DNA from: a virus
DNA length: 36,364 nucleotides
Reading direction: 5' to 3' (one strand)
IMG/VR virus record: IMGVR_UViG_3300009124_000042
Location: 1 to 36,364 of that record
Numbering within the stretch: position 1 is the stretch's first letter; every line of letters begins with the position of its first letter. The position numbers and the translations under genes are program-made. This document shows positions 6,593-15,628 of the stretch, in pieces. A model generated the notes under the pieces. The model saw only the letters and a list, made by a program, of their open reading frames with translations, was not told the DNA's origin and made no database searches.

Positions 6593-8797
6593 CTAACCTA
6601 CGCTATTTCTTGATAAGTTTACTGTGGTTGAGTTCTTACTCAAAGGGAGTGTAACTGAGTTCTTACTTAAAGTTACAACAACTGAGTTTAGTGCCCCTAC
6701 CTTACCTTTGAATACAAAGCTAGTCTGACCTACTTCTGCTAACGCTGTAGTTATATCTGCAGTTGCAAGTGAGTGGTCTTGCAGGAATACTACATTTGTA
6801 AAGGGTGGAGAGCCTGACGTAATAGGTGTCGGAGAAAAACTTAAGGTAGTCTCTACAATATCTGGAGACCCTACATCAGGTGTACCTGCGCTTACATCAT
6901 TAATAGGAGAGTTATTTTGATAGGAAACGTCACCTATATCAGGAACACCTGCTGAGGTGTCACTAGGTGTTATTACCTGAGCTTGAGAAACACTTGGACC
7001 ACTGATTACATGGGGCTGTGCCGTAACACTGTTAGCTTGCAGAGATTGATCTTGATTAAGATCAGCAGTAGATGCAGAAGGGGCTTGAGAGTCTACATTT
7101 GATAGTGTTAAAGAGTGGTCTTGGCTTATAGAGGAATTAGAAACAGAAGGAGACTGAGCCTCTACATCACTTACACCTAAAGAATGATCTTGGGTAATAG
7201 CTGAGGAAGCTATAGTGGGTGTGCCAAGATCTACACTATTAGCTTGAAGTGACTGACCTTCAGATAGGTCAGGGGAACCTATGGATGGTGCAGCAGTACT
7301 AAATCCTAGTAAGCCTACACCAGTTAACAGATGTGTTAGTGTTGCATCTGTTGTAAGGAAAGGTTGAGGGGGGTTAAACCTAGTAATGTAAGGTCTAGGA
7401 GAGGCAGTGTAGTAGTTACCAGTATATTGCCCATATATAAATATCTGCCACCTATCTAATTCAAAAGTAAACCCTATAAGTTGTCCACTTGGATAGTTAG
7501 GTATATTATAAGTATCATATGTAGAGCTGCCAGATTTTAATTGATACTCAGACTGGTCTTGTGTATTGTCTCTATTTATTGTTACTGTAAATGCGGTGCT
7601 ATCACTATCACTGTGACTTACATTATCATCCATCCAATCCATAAGACCAGAGGAATTAACATAGTTAAGTACACCAGCTACATCCGTATGATTACTTGTA
7701 CCTGCATTTGGAGGTGTACCACTGTAACTAGACCCTAGAGTAACAGTACCTGTTGTACTCCCTGTTTTATATAGAGTAACATTTGCTTCTACCCAACTAG
7801 AAGAGTTTGAATATTGTCTTTTAAAATAAGTTTTAAAGAATATACTAGAGGATGTCTCTGTTATACTTGAAATAGGTACAGAGTTTTTATGTTGAGACAG
7901 ATAGTAACTGCTACTTGTCTCTAGGTAACCACCTCTGGTAGATGCAGTACCATTAAAGAAATTGTTTCTGGCGTTGTTATAACCAGCAAGTCTTTCATCA
8001 CCTATGTTAGGTGTACCTGCTGTGAGATCATTAGCAGATAGTACAAGATCAAAGGCACTAAATGAAGGACTGTCTAAAGTTGGAGAACCTGTAGTAATGC
8101 CTGATGGTGTTAAAGACTGCTCTTCATCTAAGTCAGGGCTACCTGTAACAGGAGAACCAGATGTTGTATCGCTAAGAGATACAGAATGTACCTGAGTTAT
8201 AACTGTTGTATCAACACTTGAAGCATCGGTGGAAATATCCGCAGTGCTAACTGTGTGAACTTGAGATAGTGCAGTGCTACTTACTACAGGGCTACCAGCA
8301 GTAGTGGAGTTTGGTACTAGTGCAAAGTTCTGTGTAGAGCTAGTGTTACCTACAACAGGTGTACCTGTAGAAATATCAGCAGTAGAGAGACTGTGTACCT
8401 GTAATACACTTGAACTGTCTACAACAGGGTTCTGTGTAGTTACACCTGTAGCTGTAAGAGAGTGTACCTGTGTTAGGGATATATTACTTACAGAAGGTAC
8501 ACCAGAGGTTACTGTGGTAGGTGTTAGACCTTGGGTTTCATCTAGGTCTGTAGAACCTACTGTAGGTGTACCAGCAGAAATATCAGAGGTACTTAAAGAA
8601 TAGTTTTCCCCTATCGAAGTGCTTGCTACTGTAGGTGTACCAGTAGAAATATCTGGTGATGTTAGTGAGTGTACTTGGGTAAGGGTTGCATTGGCTATAG
8701 AGGGAGCTTGAGTAGAGACACTAACTGTCGTTAGCTCTACCTTAACTAATCCGTCATCGGCTAGTGGTGCTGATGCGAGAGGATTAAAGCCTAGCAT
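6593..8797 (-). CDS. Large repetitive fibre-like protein with 23-residue repeats
   Basis: This 734-aa Ser/Thr/Val-rich protein has about ten tandem repeats of exactly or nearly 23 residues in its N-terminal third (about 30-270). The repeat core is DIS-T-GTPTV followed by LTQVHSL. A non-repetitive domain (about 270-485) rich in Tyr, Ser and Asn follows, then about eight more diverged 23-residue repeats. It ends with short LSKNSV repeats. The pattern suggests a beta-helical or bead-like rod with a central globular insert, such as a tail or head fibre. No catalytic motif is visible. A ribosome-binding site (GAAGG) lies inside the end of the small upstream ORF, so translation is probably coupled. 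Confidence 0.6.
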   Translation of the reverse strand: MLGFNPLASAPLADDGLVKVELTTVSVSTQAPSIANATLTQVHSLTSPDISTGTPTVASTSIGENYSLSTSDISAGTPTVGSTDLDETQGLTPTTVTSGVPSVSNISLTQVHSLTATGVTTQNPVVDSSSVLQVHSLSTADISTGTPVVGNTSSTQNFALVPNSTTAGSPVVSSTALSQVHTVSTADISTDASSVDTTVITQVHSVSLSDTTSGSPVTGSPDLDEEQSLTPSGITTGSPTLDSPSFSAFDLVLSANDLTAGTPNIGDERLAGYNNARNNFFNGTASTRGGYLETSSSYYLSQHKNSVPISSITETSSSIFFKTYFKRQYSNSSSWVEANVTLYKTGSTTGTVTLGSSYSGTPPNAGTSNHTDVAGVLNYVNSSGLMDWMDDNVSHSDSDSTAFTVTINRDNTQDQSEYQLKSGSSTYDTYNIPNYPSGQLIGFTFELDRWQIFIYGQYTGNYYTASPRPYITRFNPPQPFLTTDATLTHLLTGVGLLGFSTAAPSIGSPDLSEGQSLQANSVDLGTPTIASSAITQDHSLGVSDVEAQSPSVSNSSISQDHSLTLSNVDSQAPSASTADLNQDQSLQANSVTAQPHVISGPSVSQAQVITPSDTSAGVPDIGDVSYQNNSPINDVSAGTPDVGSPDIVETTLSFSPTPITSGSPPFTNVVFLQDHSLATADITTALAEVGQTSFVFKGKVGALNSVVVTLSKNSVTLPLSKNSTTVNLSRNSVG

Positions 8798-8801
8798 TTT
8801 T

Positions 8802-8897
8802 TTAGCCTTCTAGTTGGGCTGATAGGATAAAAAACTGACCGCTAGTAGCATGGTTTAGGACGTTAGCTATGTTACCAAGATTGCGGTTGTTGCTCAT
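8802..8897 (-). CDS. 31-aa peptide, possible remnant of a fibre domain
   Basis: A short ORF begins with an ATG overlapping the upstream stop codon (ATGA) and encodes a 31-residue peptide starting MSNNRNLGNIANVLNHATSG. Its N-terminus resembles the start of longer phage fibre or hypothetical proteins with NNRNLGNIANV. It fills the gap between two structural genes and contains the ribosome-binding site of the next gene. It may be a truncated fibre domain or a leader that couples translation. Confidence 0.45.
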   Translation of the reverse strand: MSNNRNLGNIANVLNHATSGQFFILSAQLEG

Positions 8898-9253
8898 TCA
8901 ATTAAACTCCAAGCCTGATTAGTCTCATCCCACTCATACTCATTGTCATCTGAGGGGTGTGCTACTGGTGCTTGCCAATGGCAGTTTTCTTCATCCAGCG
9001 TCCAAGACGCAAACGGACGGGGTGGTAGAAAAGCATCACGGGATGTGTCATAGCTAAAGCCAGATGCAGCAAAGTTTTTACGAATAGTGCCGTTGTAGCT
9101 TGTCTGTTTCCAAGTACCGCCTAACAAGTCTGTGCAAAATGCAGCGCCTAGTGCTTCTTGCTCAACACCATTCTCATCAAGCAAAACTTCATTTGCTACC
9201 ACAATTACTCGTTGAACAATGCTCTGATCGTTTATTTCTGCAAAGTGTGCCAT
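8894..9253 (-). CDS. Small phage structural protein with PFASW/WDE motifs
   Basis: The 119-aa product starts MAHFAEINDQSIVQRVIVV and contains NGVEQEALG, WKQTSYNGTIRKNFA, and FLPPRPFASWTLDEENCHW, a pattern I associate with short proteins next to fibre genes in marine phages. It ends with YEWDETNQAWSLIE. It has no membrane segment or enzyme motif. The start overlaps the stop of the glycine-rich gene, so both are likely translated together. A role as a fibre-associated or virion protein is inferred from neighbours only. Confidence 0.6.
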   Translation of the reverse strand: MAHFAEINDQSIVQRVIVVANEVLLDENGVEQEALGAAFCTDLLGGTWKQTSYNGTIRKNFAASGFSYDTSRDAFLPPRPFASWTLDEENCHWQAPVAHPSDDNEYEWDETNQAWSLIE

Positions 9254-10248
9254 CAGAAAGTAATGCTCCCTGATCCAGTAAATTTATAAATATTGTAAGA
9301 GCCATCTTGTGAGGTAACACAGCCCGAAACAGTATCTCCAATAGTGTAAGAAGTATTACCGTTTAAATTAGAGGCTTTAGAGTAAGATCGAACTATAACA
9401 ACGCCAGATCCACCAGCGGCACCGTAGTTGTTTGATTCTGAACTACCAGATGCACCACCACCACCGCCGCCTGTGTTAGCCTCTCCATCAGTCGCCCTAC
9501 TTTCAGCACCAGTACGGCCCGCAGAGGTTCCTTCACCGCCTTTGCCGCCGCCACCGATACCACCGTGACCACCGTGTTTTCCATCTTCTGTTCCACCACC
9601 GCCGCCGCCAGCATACGGTGTTATCGTTCCTGTGATGTTGCTGTACACCCCATCGCCACCGTGACCACCTTCATAATTTGCAGCGTTACCGCCAACAGAC
9701 CCAGCCCCGCCGCCACCGCCGCCGCTATCGTCACTTGCTCCCGTACCCGTTGTTGCATTACCACCATTATTACCTTGACCCGCAGTTCCATTGCCACCAG
9801 TTGTACCATTGCGTCCACCACCGCCGCCTCCAGAGCCTCCAGCGTTTGTAGAACTTTGATCAGCGCCACTACCCCAAATGCCACCTCGGCCTCCACCAAT
9901 AGCAGTCAAGCCAAAGGCGGTTGTATCTTGTCCTGCGTTTCCATAATCATTAGTGTCTGCAAAATTTTTGGAAGCACCGCCAGCGCCAACAGTAATAGTG
10001 TATTCAGTTCCTCTGGTTAGTTCCATTGTGTTCGTTAATAGACCGCCAGCACCACCACCCCCGCCACACGCAGTATCAGCGCTAGTTGCGCCACCGCCTC
10101 CACCAGCAACAATAAGGTATTCAATGAAAACTACTTCAGCGCTGGGCCAATTTGACTCAGAAACTCTTTTGGAAACCTGCCCTATAGAAAAAACGCCAGA
10201 GGAAATGCCGTTATTATTCTCAGGTGATGAACCTAAGTAGCGAGGCAT
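9253..10248 (-). CDS. Glycine-rich fibre / adhesin-like protein
   Basis: I start this gene at ATG 10248 (MPRYLGSSPEN), which overlaps the upstream stop in TAATG and follows AGGAG at good spacing; a TTG 24 nt earlier lacks this support. The 331-aa product has an N-terminal attachment-like part (about 1-45), a long glycine-rich domain (about 50-285) with many runs of four to six Gly, and a C-terminal beta domain ending in GSGSITF. Glycine-rich domains of this type form polyglycine-II bundles in phage adhesins and fibre tips. It probably contributes to host binding; direct evidence is limited to composition and position. Confidence 0.65.
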   Translation of the reverse strand: MPRYLGSSPENNNGISSGVFSIGQVSKRVSESNWPSAEVVFIEYLIVAGGGGGATSADTACGGGGGAGGLLTNTMELTRGTEYTITVGAGGASKNFADTNDYGNAGQDTTAFGLTAIGGGRGGIWGSGADQSSTNAGGSGGGGGGRNGTTGGNGTAGQGNNGGNATTGTGASDDSGGGGGGAGSVGGNAANYEGGHGGDGVYSNITGTITPYAGGGGGGTEDGKHGGHGGIGGGGKGGEGTSAGRTGAESRATDGEANTGGGGGGASGSSESNNYGAAGGSGVVIVRSYSKASNLNGNTSYTIGDTVSGCVTSQDGSYNIYKFTGSGSITF

Positions 10249-10601
10249 TAGCTGATCTCCTCGTAGCTGCAAACAGCTTCCAAATCAGAGGCAACACTGG
10301 CTGTAAGTCGAAGGCTGTCACCTTCCTCTAGGTAAATAGATTTGCTCAAAATGTCTAAAGTAGCATCGGCTGGAATGCTAACTGTCTTAGCAACGTGATA
10401 AGCAGTGCTTGATCTATATATATCAATGCTAACGGAAGCAGCGTTAATACCATCAACATTGCTCACATACAGCGCATTTACTTTTAACACTTTGCCAGAA
10501 GAAGCTGAGTTTGTAACGATTGCCGTTGCAGAAGTGCCAACTGCTTGCACCGCCGTTTTACCTGTAATGGTAGAGACACTTACTATGTTAGGTGCTGTCA
10601 T
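10248..10601 (-). CDS. Small beta-rich virion protein
   Basis: The 117-aa product starts MTAPNIVSVSTITGKTAVQAV and contains SSGKVLKVNALYVSNVDG, SVSIDIYRSSTAYHVAKTV and YLEEGDSLRLTASVASDLEAV. The pattern is that of a single beta-sandwich domain seen in many marine phage and cyanophage genomes next to fibre genes. Its stop overlaps the ATG of the glycine-rich gene. There is no membrane or catalytic feature. A structural role, perhaps as a fibre adaptor, is inferred. Confidence 0.6.
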   Translation of the reverse strand: MTAPNIVSVSTITGKTAVQAVGTSATAIVTNSASSGKVLKVNALYVSNVDGINAASVSIDIYRSSTAYHVAKTVSIPADATLDILSKSIYLEEGDSLRLTASVASDLEAVCSYEEIS

Positions 10602-10604
10602 ATT

Positions 10605-11633
10605 TTAACCTCCAAACACGATGGCCATAGCAATCGCCTTTCCTGTGCTAATTCCCGACTCTGCTAATGAACCGTGTTCGACTACCTCAACCACATCGTT
10701 AGCTACAAAAGCTGAAAAGCCTGTGATTGAAGTGCCGTTGCTTGCTGTGAAATCTACGCCGCCGCCTCTAAGCTTAACACCGTTCTTGTATACCGCCACT
10801 TTATCAGGGGTGTAGTCTACAGTTACTGAGGTTGCCCCTGTCGTGACTGTAGGAAACGTACTGGCATAAGGGCTGGCAAAGGGTGCGCCATATTCAACGA
10901 CTTCTACAATATCGCCTACAGCCGCTGCGCTGATAGTAATCTGCGTATCAGTAGCCGTAACTTCGCTGTCTTGCAGCTTAACGCCGTTGAGAAACACTGC
11001 AATATTAGCAGCCTTCCATGAGCCAGTGAATATAGTTTGACCCGCCGTAGCTACAGTTTTAGTTGTGGTAATAGGTACTAAAGAGCCGCCAGAAGAACTA
11101 CTGCCACTAGCCGTGACTACGCCAGAGCCATCTATGCTAAGGCCGCTGCCAATCTTAATCCCGCCAAGCGTAGAGCTAGAGGCAGTCGGCAAAGTGTAGC
11201 TGGTGATGTCGCTGTGATTGCCCAAGCGAACCCAATTACCGCCATGAGCAAAATACATAGCTCCATCGCCATGCACATGAGCTATACGCCCGTGATTGCT
11301 TGAGGCTGATGGTAAGTCGTTGGTGGAACTGTAGACCTCAACGTATTGTAAATCTTCTGCCGCTGGGGATATAAAGACCTTGGCGCTACCTGATAAGTTA
11401 AGCAAGCTGCTAGTAGATGAGCTAGTTAAAGATCGTGTGAGAGTGGTCCCTGAGTGTGTATAGGTTCCAGTACCAATCTCCCAAGCTGTACCGTCTTCAA
11501 TAACATAGCGAATAGTCTCGCCATCCAAAGAAGAAGGTACTGCTTGAAACCCAGACTCAGCAGAGCCTAGAGTAACTGTACCTGTGCCAGTGGTAGACGT
11601 AGCTACCTTTACACGATCTGCGAACTTAGCCAT
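10605..11633 (-). CDS. Tail-fibre-like protein with duplicated C-terminal module
   Basis: The 342-aa product begins [20 protein letters not shown], a typical N-terminal attachment module of marine phage fibres, followed by a beta domain with [15 protein letters not shown]. From about residue 190 a module is present twice: each copy has a V-N-GVKL motif ([24 protein letters not shown]), then DIVEVVEYG or DVVEVVEHG. Such modules are common in marine phage fibres. The gene sits in a run of five virion genes after the portal. Fibre function is inferred from composition and modules; the receptor is unknown. Confidence 0.65.
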   Translation of the reverse strand: MAKFADRVKVATSTTGTGTVTLGSAESGFQAVPSSLDGETIRYVIEDGTAWEIGTGTYTHSGTTLTRSLTSSSTSSLLNLSGSAKVFISPAAEDLQYVEVYSSTNDLPSASSNHGRIAHVHGDGAMYFAHGGNWVRLGNHSDITSYTLPTASSSTLGGIKIGSGLSIDGSGVVTASGSSSSGGSLVPITTTKTVATAGQTIFTGSWKAANIAVFLNGVKLQDSEVTATDTQITISAAAVGDIVEVVEYGAPFASPYASTFPTVTTGATSVTVDYTPDKVAVYKNGVKLRGGGVDFTASNGTSITGFSAFVANDVVEVVEHGSLAESGISTGKAIAMAIVFGG

Positions 11634-11644
11634 TTAAGAGCCTA

Positions 11645-12007
11645 TTATGATGGGTCTGGGATACCAATATCAAACGTAGCTAGTGAGAAAGTGTTACCAT
11701 TTGTCACAGACTGAGAAGCTGATAAGGAGCCAGTTACCAAGAGACGAGTACCGTCTACGATAGCATAGTGAGTTGCTGTGCCTGTACCAGTAACAGAACC
11801 AGTGGTAACGGCAGGTACAGCCACCTTACGGCCTCCACCTGTACGATCAGTCGCTGTAGGGATAGAAACACTTACGTTACCTAAGTCATAAGTAGAAGTA
11901 GCTTCTGTACGTGTTGTAGCCTCTTGCGAGGTAATGTGAATTGTTGTTGTAGCAGTGTTGAGTACGTTCAACCCACTATCAAAGATGTCGTCAGCTAAAA
12001 AAGCCAT
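11645..12007 (-). CDS. Small virion protein next to portal
   Basis: The 120-aa product starts MAFLADDIFDSGLNVLNTAT, with TTTIHITSQEATTRTEATSTY, then GRKVAVPAVTTGSVTGTGTA and HYAIVDGTRLLVTGSLSAS. This pattern recurs in fibre-region proteins of marine phages. It ends with FDIGIPDPS. The start directly abuts the stop of the portal gene. No enzymatic or membrane features are seen. It is probably a structural component of an appendage or head surface. Confidence 0.6.
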   Translation of the reverse strand: MAFLADDIFDSGLNVLNTATTTIHITSQEATTRTEATSTYDLGNVSVSIPTATDRTGGGRKVAVPAVTTGSVTGTGTATHYAIVDGTRLLVTGSLSASQSVTNGNTFSLATFDIGIPDPS

Positions 12008-13347
12008 TAGTCAGTTTCCTTTTGTGTTTGAGTTGACCCTACGTCTGGGTCGTATCTAAGTTCAGCAATATCCATCAGGTCTTGGATAACCTCTGGGTGA
12101 TCACTGACATTAATATCTGCACCATTTAGGTTGCGTAGGAACCCAGCAATTTCTCTTAGATCATGTGGTGCAACGTCCCCAGCCACAATCTGTGGCATAA
12201 GGTCATAGTTCAGACCGTTCAACTCCCAGAGGCGCTCGACAAGCTGTTTATTGAGGACATCTACAATAGCTTGGATATAACTCTCTAATGCACGAAGGAA
12301 CAGGTCTGTCTTAGACTTGGAGAGGGCGTAAGAGCCAGTATTACCACCACCAAGCATAAGAAACTCAGAAAGGACACTACGAGCAATATCGTGCTGGTAA
12401 CGTCTTACAATAGGATCAATGTCAATATTACGACTACCACTAGAAGACATAAGCTCAACATCTACCAGTTTCTGGTTGGTAGGCGCTCCGTCTTTATCGG
12501 GATAGGTGTCGGAAGGCAGAATAATGTATCCCTGCTCATTGAACTTGACATCCCTGAGAATAGATTGCAGGTTATTGACAAATCCAGATTGTGCGGCTGT
12601 TGCATCCCCTGACAAGTACTCAGCAGGGATACGGGCAACAGGAATACCAGCAAGTTCCCTCTCAACTGCTATGGCCTCAATAGACTGTAGGTTATTGACA
12701 TATTCATAAGAAGTATAAGCATTGCGAAGAATAGACCTACCAGCAGGGTCACCGTTAATCGTTGTCGTGCGGTAGTACAGACTTTTACGAGTAGGTATAT
12801 AATTAGAGTTGTTATAGCCCGACCCATCTTGATAAATACCCTTAACATCACCAGTCTGTTGATCTACATCAAACCGAGAGATTGTCCAAGGCGCACGAAT
12901 AGCGACCTTGCGGATACCCATACGACCGTCAGAATACTTAGAGCGGCCTTTGTCGCTTCTTGTAGTCGGTCCATTGCGTCTCTTATAGATAACCTCAAAC
13001 CACGCAAAGCCGTAAGAAAGGCTTGAAAGGGCTTCAGCAACATGGTCATCAAGAGTGTGATCCATGTCATCAAGGACAGATTCAACAAAGTCAGCTTCTC
13101 TTTTAGCTTCTGCACTATCATTGGCTGGCATTACCTTTAGATCTACGTCACGAAGGACTTGTTCTGTAGCGTACATAACAGCACCAATAGTACTGTCGTT
13201 ATCTCTCATCTCACGGTACTTGCGTATAGCCTTCTTGCCACGCAACTCAGGTAGAAACTCATCAGCCCGTATCTGACCATTGTAGGTGTTATCACCAGCT
13301 ACACCTAATATCTTCTTGGCCTCTGTTTCTGAGAGCTTCTTAACCAT
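12007..13347 (-). CDS. Portal protein (DUF935 / Mu gp29-like)
   Basis: The 446-aa product matches DUF935-type portal proteins. Visible features are the early RKYREMRDNDSTIGAVMYA block (about 41-60), a middle AWFEVIYKRRNGP segment, PAGRSILRNAYTSYEYVNN, and GIPVARIPAEYLSG. Portals form a dodecameric ring at one capsid vertex through which DNA is packaged and ejected. The gene directly follows the large terminase, with adjoining start and stop, as expected. Length is close to that of the family, and no truncation is seen. Confidence 0.85.
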   Translation of the reverse strand: MVKKLSETEAKKILGVAGDNTYNGQIRADEFLPELRGKKAIRKYREMRDNDSTIGAVMYATEQVLRDVDLKVMPANDSAEAKREADFVESVLDDMDHTLDDHVAEALSSLSYGFAWFEVIYKRRNGPTTRSDKGRSKYSDGRMGIRKVAIRAPWTISRFDVDQQTGDVKGIYQDGSGYNNSNYIPTRKSLYYRTTTINGDPAGRSILRNAYTSYEYVNNLQSIEAIAVERELAGIPVARIPAEYLSGDATAAQSGFVNNLQSILRDVKFNEQGYIILPSDTYPDKDGAPTNQKLVDVELMSSSGSRNIDIDPIVRRYQHDIARSVLSEFLMLGGGNTGSYALSKSKTDLFLRALESYIQAIVDVLNKQLVERLWELNGLNYDLMPQIVAGDVAPHDLREIAGFLRNLNGADINVSDHPEVIQDLMDIAELRYDPDVGSTQTQKETD

Positions 13348-14690
13348 TACCTTAATCCTTTGGCGCTACTATACGCTAATTTAAGCGTAGGTTTTGCGTA
13401 GCCATTCAATGAGAGGTCCGTTATAGCCCAAACTAAAGCATCAAGACGGTCTGGTGAGCCTATGGACCCTAGAGGTTCCCACTGTACCATCTGATCTTCT
13501 AAATCATTAAGCCCTCTTACGTGTCTAACCTTATCCTGTTCATATAATGCGGATACTGGTTCAGCCCTTGCCATCTTCCCTCTGGATGCATGTACGAGCT
13601 TTACTGGGACTGTTTCATCTTCTGTGTGTAATGTGTGACGAACCATATCGCCACCTTGGTTTTTTTCAGCTACAATCCTATCAGCCATGTGTTCTCTATA
13701 GAGTTCTACAGCTTTGGATGCCCACTGTTGAGGAGTATATCTACCTGTGTGATCTTCTAAGACGTAAGCTATTCCGTTGACATCTACACCAGCAACTACA
13801 ATACCAGTCATGTCACTTTCTGCATTTGACGTAATAGCCGGATCAATAGAAATAACCACCCTATTAAGAGATGGTACGTCATCCTTGTCTATCTCACACT
13901 TAGCAAGTTGTTGTCTATTCCATAATGCGCCAGATGCTTCATCAAGTATTTCTGCATATAGTTCTTGTCTACCTAACCTTGTTCCCTCATAAGTCTTCTT
14001 TACTGCATCTAAGAAGGTATCTGCTAGATTGGCTGCATTATCATAGGTACTCCCTTTGCTAATGGTAGTCTTATCATCGTCTAGTATTGTGCGTATCAGC
14101 TTGGTTGTCTTAGGTGTCGTCGTTACAAACACTTGAGGACGCTTACCTAAACGTAAACCAAACTGTAGCATATCCCAAGTTTCTTGGGCATTTCTCCATG
14201 CACAGAGTTCGTCTGTCCATGCTGAGTAGGCTTGTGGCCCACGTAATCTCTCTGGGTCTTCAGCGGAGAAGAATACAGCCTTAGAGCCATTCTCCCATGT
14301 CAGAGTATTGTTGGTAGGCGACCAAGTAGGAAATCCAATATGCTTTCCCCTATATGTCTTATCACCCTTCCAACAGACATTGAGTAGACCTGAGTCACCC
14401 TCAACCATAACCCTGCGAACATCACCTTTAGTAGGTGCGACACAATGAACGATCTTATCGCCCTTCTTGATCCTGTGTCTGACCCATTCGGCACCAGCAC
14501 GGGTCTTACCCCAGCCACGACCAGCAAGTGCAACCCAAACATTCCATATACCCTCTGGTTCTAACTGTTCAGGTCTAGCCCAAAATTCCCAGTTGTGTTG
14601 TAACTCTTCAGTCTTCTTGGGGCCTAGTTCTTCTAATAGTGCAGCTACATCAGAGTCTGGTAAGTCTCTAAGTACTTGCGCTGTTATCAT
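13347..14690 (-). CDS. terL: Terminase large subunit
   Basis: The 447-aa protein is the DNA-packaging motor ATPase and nuclease. It has a Walker A-type motif AGRGWGKT (residues 56-63), an acidic Walker B-like segment YSAWTDELCAW around 160, a likely coupling motif FVTTTPK near 190-195, and nuclease-domain acidic residues in VVISIDPAIT and RLDALVWAITDL. The order and spacing fit the Terminase_6/gp17-type family common in alphaproteobacterial phages. The start overlaps the small-subunit gene by 23 bp. Packaging strategy (cos or pac) cannot be judged from the window. Confidence 0.9.
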   Translation of the reverse strand: MITAQVLRDLPDSDVAALLEELGPKKTEELQHNWEFWARPEQLEPEGIWNVWVALAGRGWGKTRAGAEWVRHRIKKGDKIVHCVAPTKGDVRRVMVEGDSGLLNVCWKGDKTYRGKHIGFPTWSPTNNTLTWENGSKAVFFSAEDPERLRGPQAYSAWTDELCAWRNAQETWDMLQFGLRLGKRPQVFVTTTPKTTKLIRTILDDDKTTISKGSTYDNAANLADTFLDAVKKTYEGTRLGRQELYAEILDEASGALWNRQQLAKCEIDKDDVPSLNRVVISIDPAITSNAESDMTGIVVAGVDVNGIAYVLEDHTGRYTPQQWASKAVELYREHMADRIVAEKNQGGDMVRHTLHTEDETVPVKLVHASRGKMARAEPVSALYEQDKVRHVRGLNDLEDQMVQWEPLGSIGSPDRLDALVWAITDLSLNGYAKPTLKLAYSSAKGLR

Positions 14691-15072
14691 CTGTACGGGT
14701 CTTACCTAACAAGGTCATCAAGGAGTCTATAGCTGACTCATCTACATCGGGGTCTTCTACCTGATCTACTTCATTAACTGTAGATGTTGGTGACCAACCA
14801 CCCTTACTACGAAGAAAGAGTTCCTGGGACTTGAAGTCACCATCTAAGGCTTGCTGTACAACTACAGAACCTACAGCACCTACAATAGAAGCCTTCTCTT
14901 CAGCTATGTCCTCACCATATAGTTTATAGAAGGTAGCTGTACTTGAGGGGGCATTCTGATACTTCTGGATACTACTAAGAATATCTTTAACAGATACTCC
15001 ACTACGAATACCTTCTCTAACCTTCTTAGCTATAATATTACTATATGGGAGTTTATCTTTACCAGCTGGCAT
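14668..15072 (-). CDS. Terminase small subunit-like protein
   Basis: The 134-aa product has the pattern of small terminase proteins: a basic N-terminal DNA-binding-like region (KKVREGIRSGVSVKDILSSI, about 16-35, helix-turn-helix-like), then SSTATFYKLYGEDIAEEKA and an acidic C-terminus (VDQVEDPDVDESA). It is the first gene of the late block and overlaps terL. Small terminases bind the packaging site, which would probably be nearby. The family is inferred from position, size and the N-terminal pattern. Confidence 0.65.
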   Translation of the reverse strand: MPAGKDKLPYSNIIAKKVREGIRSGVSVKDILSSIQKYQNAPSSTATFYKLYGEDIAEEKASIVGAVGSVVVQQALDGDFKSQELFLRSKGGWSPTSTVNEVDQVEDPDVDESAIDSLMTLLGKTRTDDNSAST

Positions 15073-15294
15073 AGGTACATCTCTACTATACTACTATAAG
15101 GAATCATCCTCTACCATCGGCAAGTCACATCCAGTACATAACTACATCCCTAAGTATAGGGGTCTAGGTTCACTATGGTTGACAGAGGAAGAACAGGGGA
15201 GGGTACTAAAGAGTACACATGATATACTAAGGTATATACTATATCTTTATATTACTACCATACCTACAACTATAGACCTGGCGGAATACCCTTT

Positions 15295-15314
15295 CATATA
15301 TATATAGGCACCTA
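15295..15314 (-). promoter_or_regulatory. Late promoter candidate with TAGGTGCCTA box
   Basis: On the minus strand TAGGTGCCTA (15314-15305) is followed by an A/T-only ATATAT-type box. The same 10-mer, with a TATAAT-like hexamer 3 nt after it, lies upstream of the primase-helicase and SSB genes. The 15 nt upstream also resemble those at the SSB site (CTTATATT start). Transcription from here would give a leader of about 210 nt before the small terminase and would drive the whole late block. Confidence 0.6.
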
Positions 15315-15421
15315 AAATGAAATAATATAAGTAACATTTTTGAAATATATTGAAACAATTCGTGAGATCTTATTAAGTCATTGTTTTCCCACAAATCTTT
15401 TTTTTTTTGTGTATGCGGTCA

Positions 15422-15440
15422 GCCCCCTCCAGTGGAAATG
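15422..15440 (+). repeat. Copy of the dispersed CAGTGGAAA motif
   Basis: CCCCCTCCAGTGGAAATG is the leftmost full copy of the motif family found through the early region. It is intergenic, upstream of the minus-strand cassette, and oriented on the plus strand like all others. Confidence 0.7.
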
Positions 15441-15544
15441 TGGATACTACCGTGGGAATTTAGAATAGCAAGGGCAAAGTAAATTTCTTATGTTGTAGAT
15501 ATAGTGGGTAACACCCCCACCCGAAAGTATAGCCGTATAATCCG

Positions 15545-15628
15545 AAGGGTCCCTTGACAATGCGTAGGTATAGTGGAAATATACTTAAGGATAGGTTTAA
15601 TCGCATCAGAGATGCTTGACAATGCGTA
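15545..15628 (+). repeat. Two hairpins, each followed by TTGACAATGCGTA
   Basis: AAGGG-T-CCCTT (15545-15555) and GCATC-AGA-GATGC (15603-15615) are small perfect hairpins with different stem sequences. Each runs into or abuts the same 13-mer TTGACAATGCGTA (15554-15566 and 15616-15628), 62 bp apart. Each is also preceded by a TNTAATC-like sequence. TTGACA resembles a -35 box, but no good -10 lies at standard spacing in both copies. The rest of 15073-16028 (956 bp) holds no convincing gene; it is A/T-rich with a T-tract at about 15396-15407 and small palindromes near 15210 and 15225. Confidence 0.5.

Noticed and set aside
9393-10240. Several long ORFs in other frames over the glycine-rich gene
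   Set aside because: They are shadows of the repetitive GGN codons; the Gly-rich frame has the correct overlaps and start site.
15390-15410. T-tract as a terminator
   Set aside because: No GC-rich hairpin precedes it on either strand.
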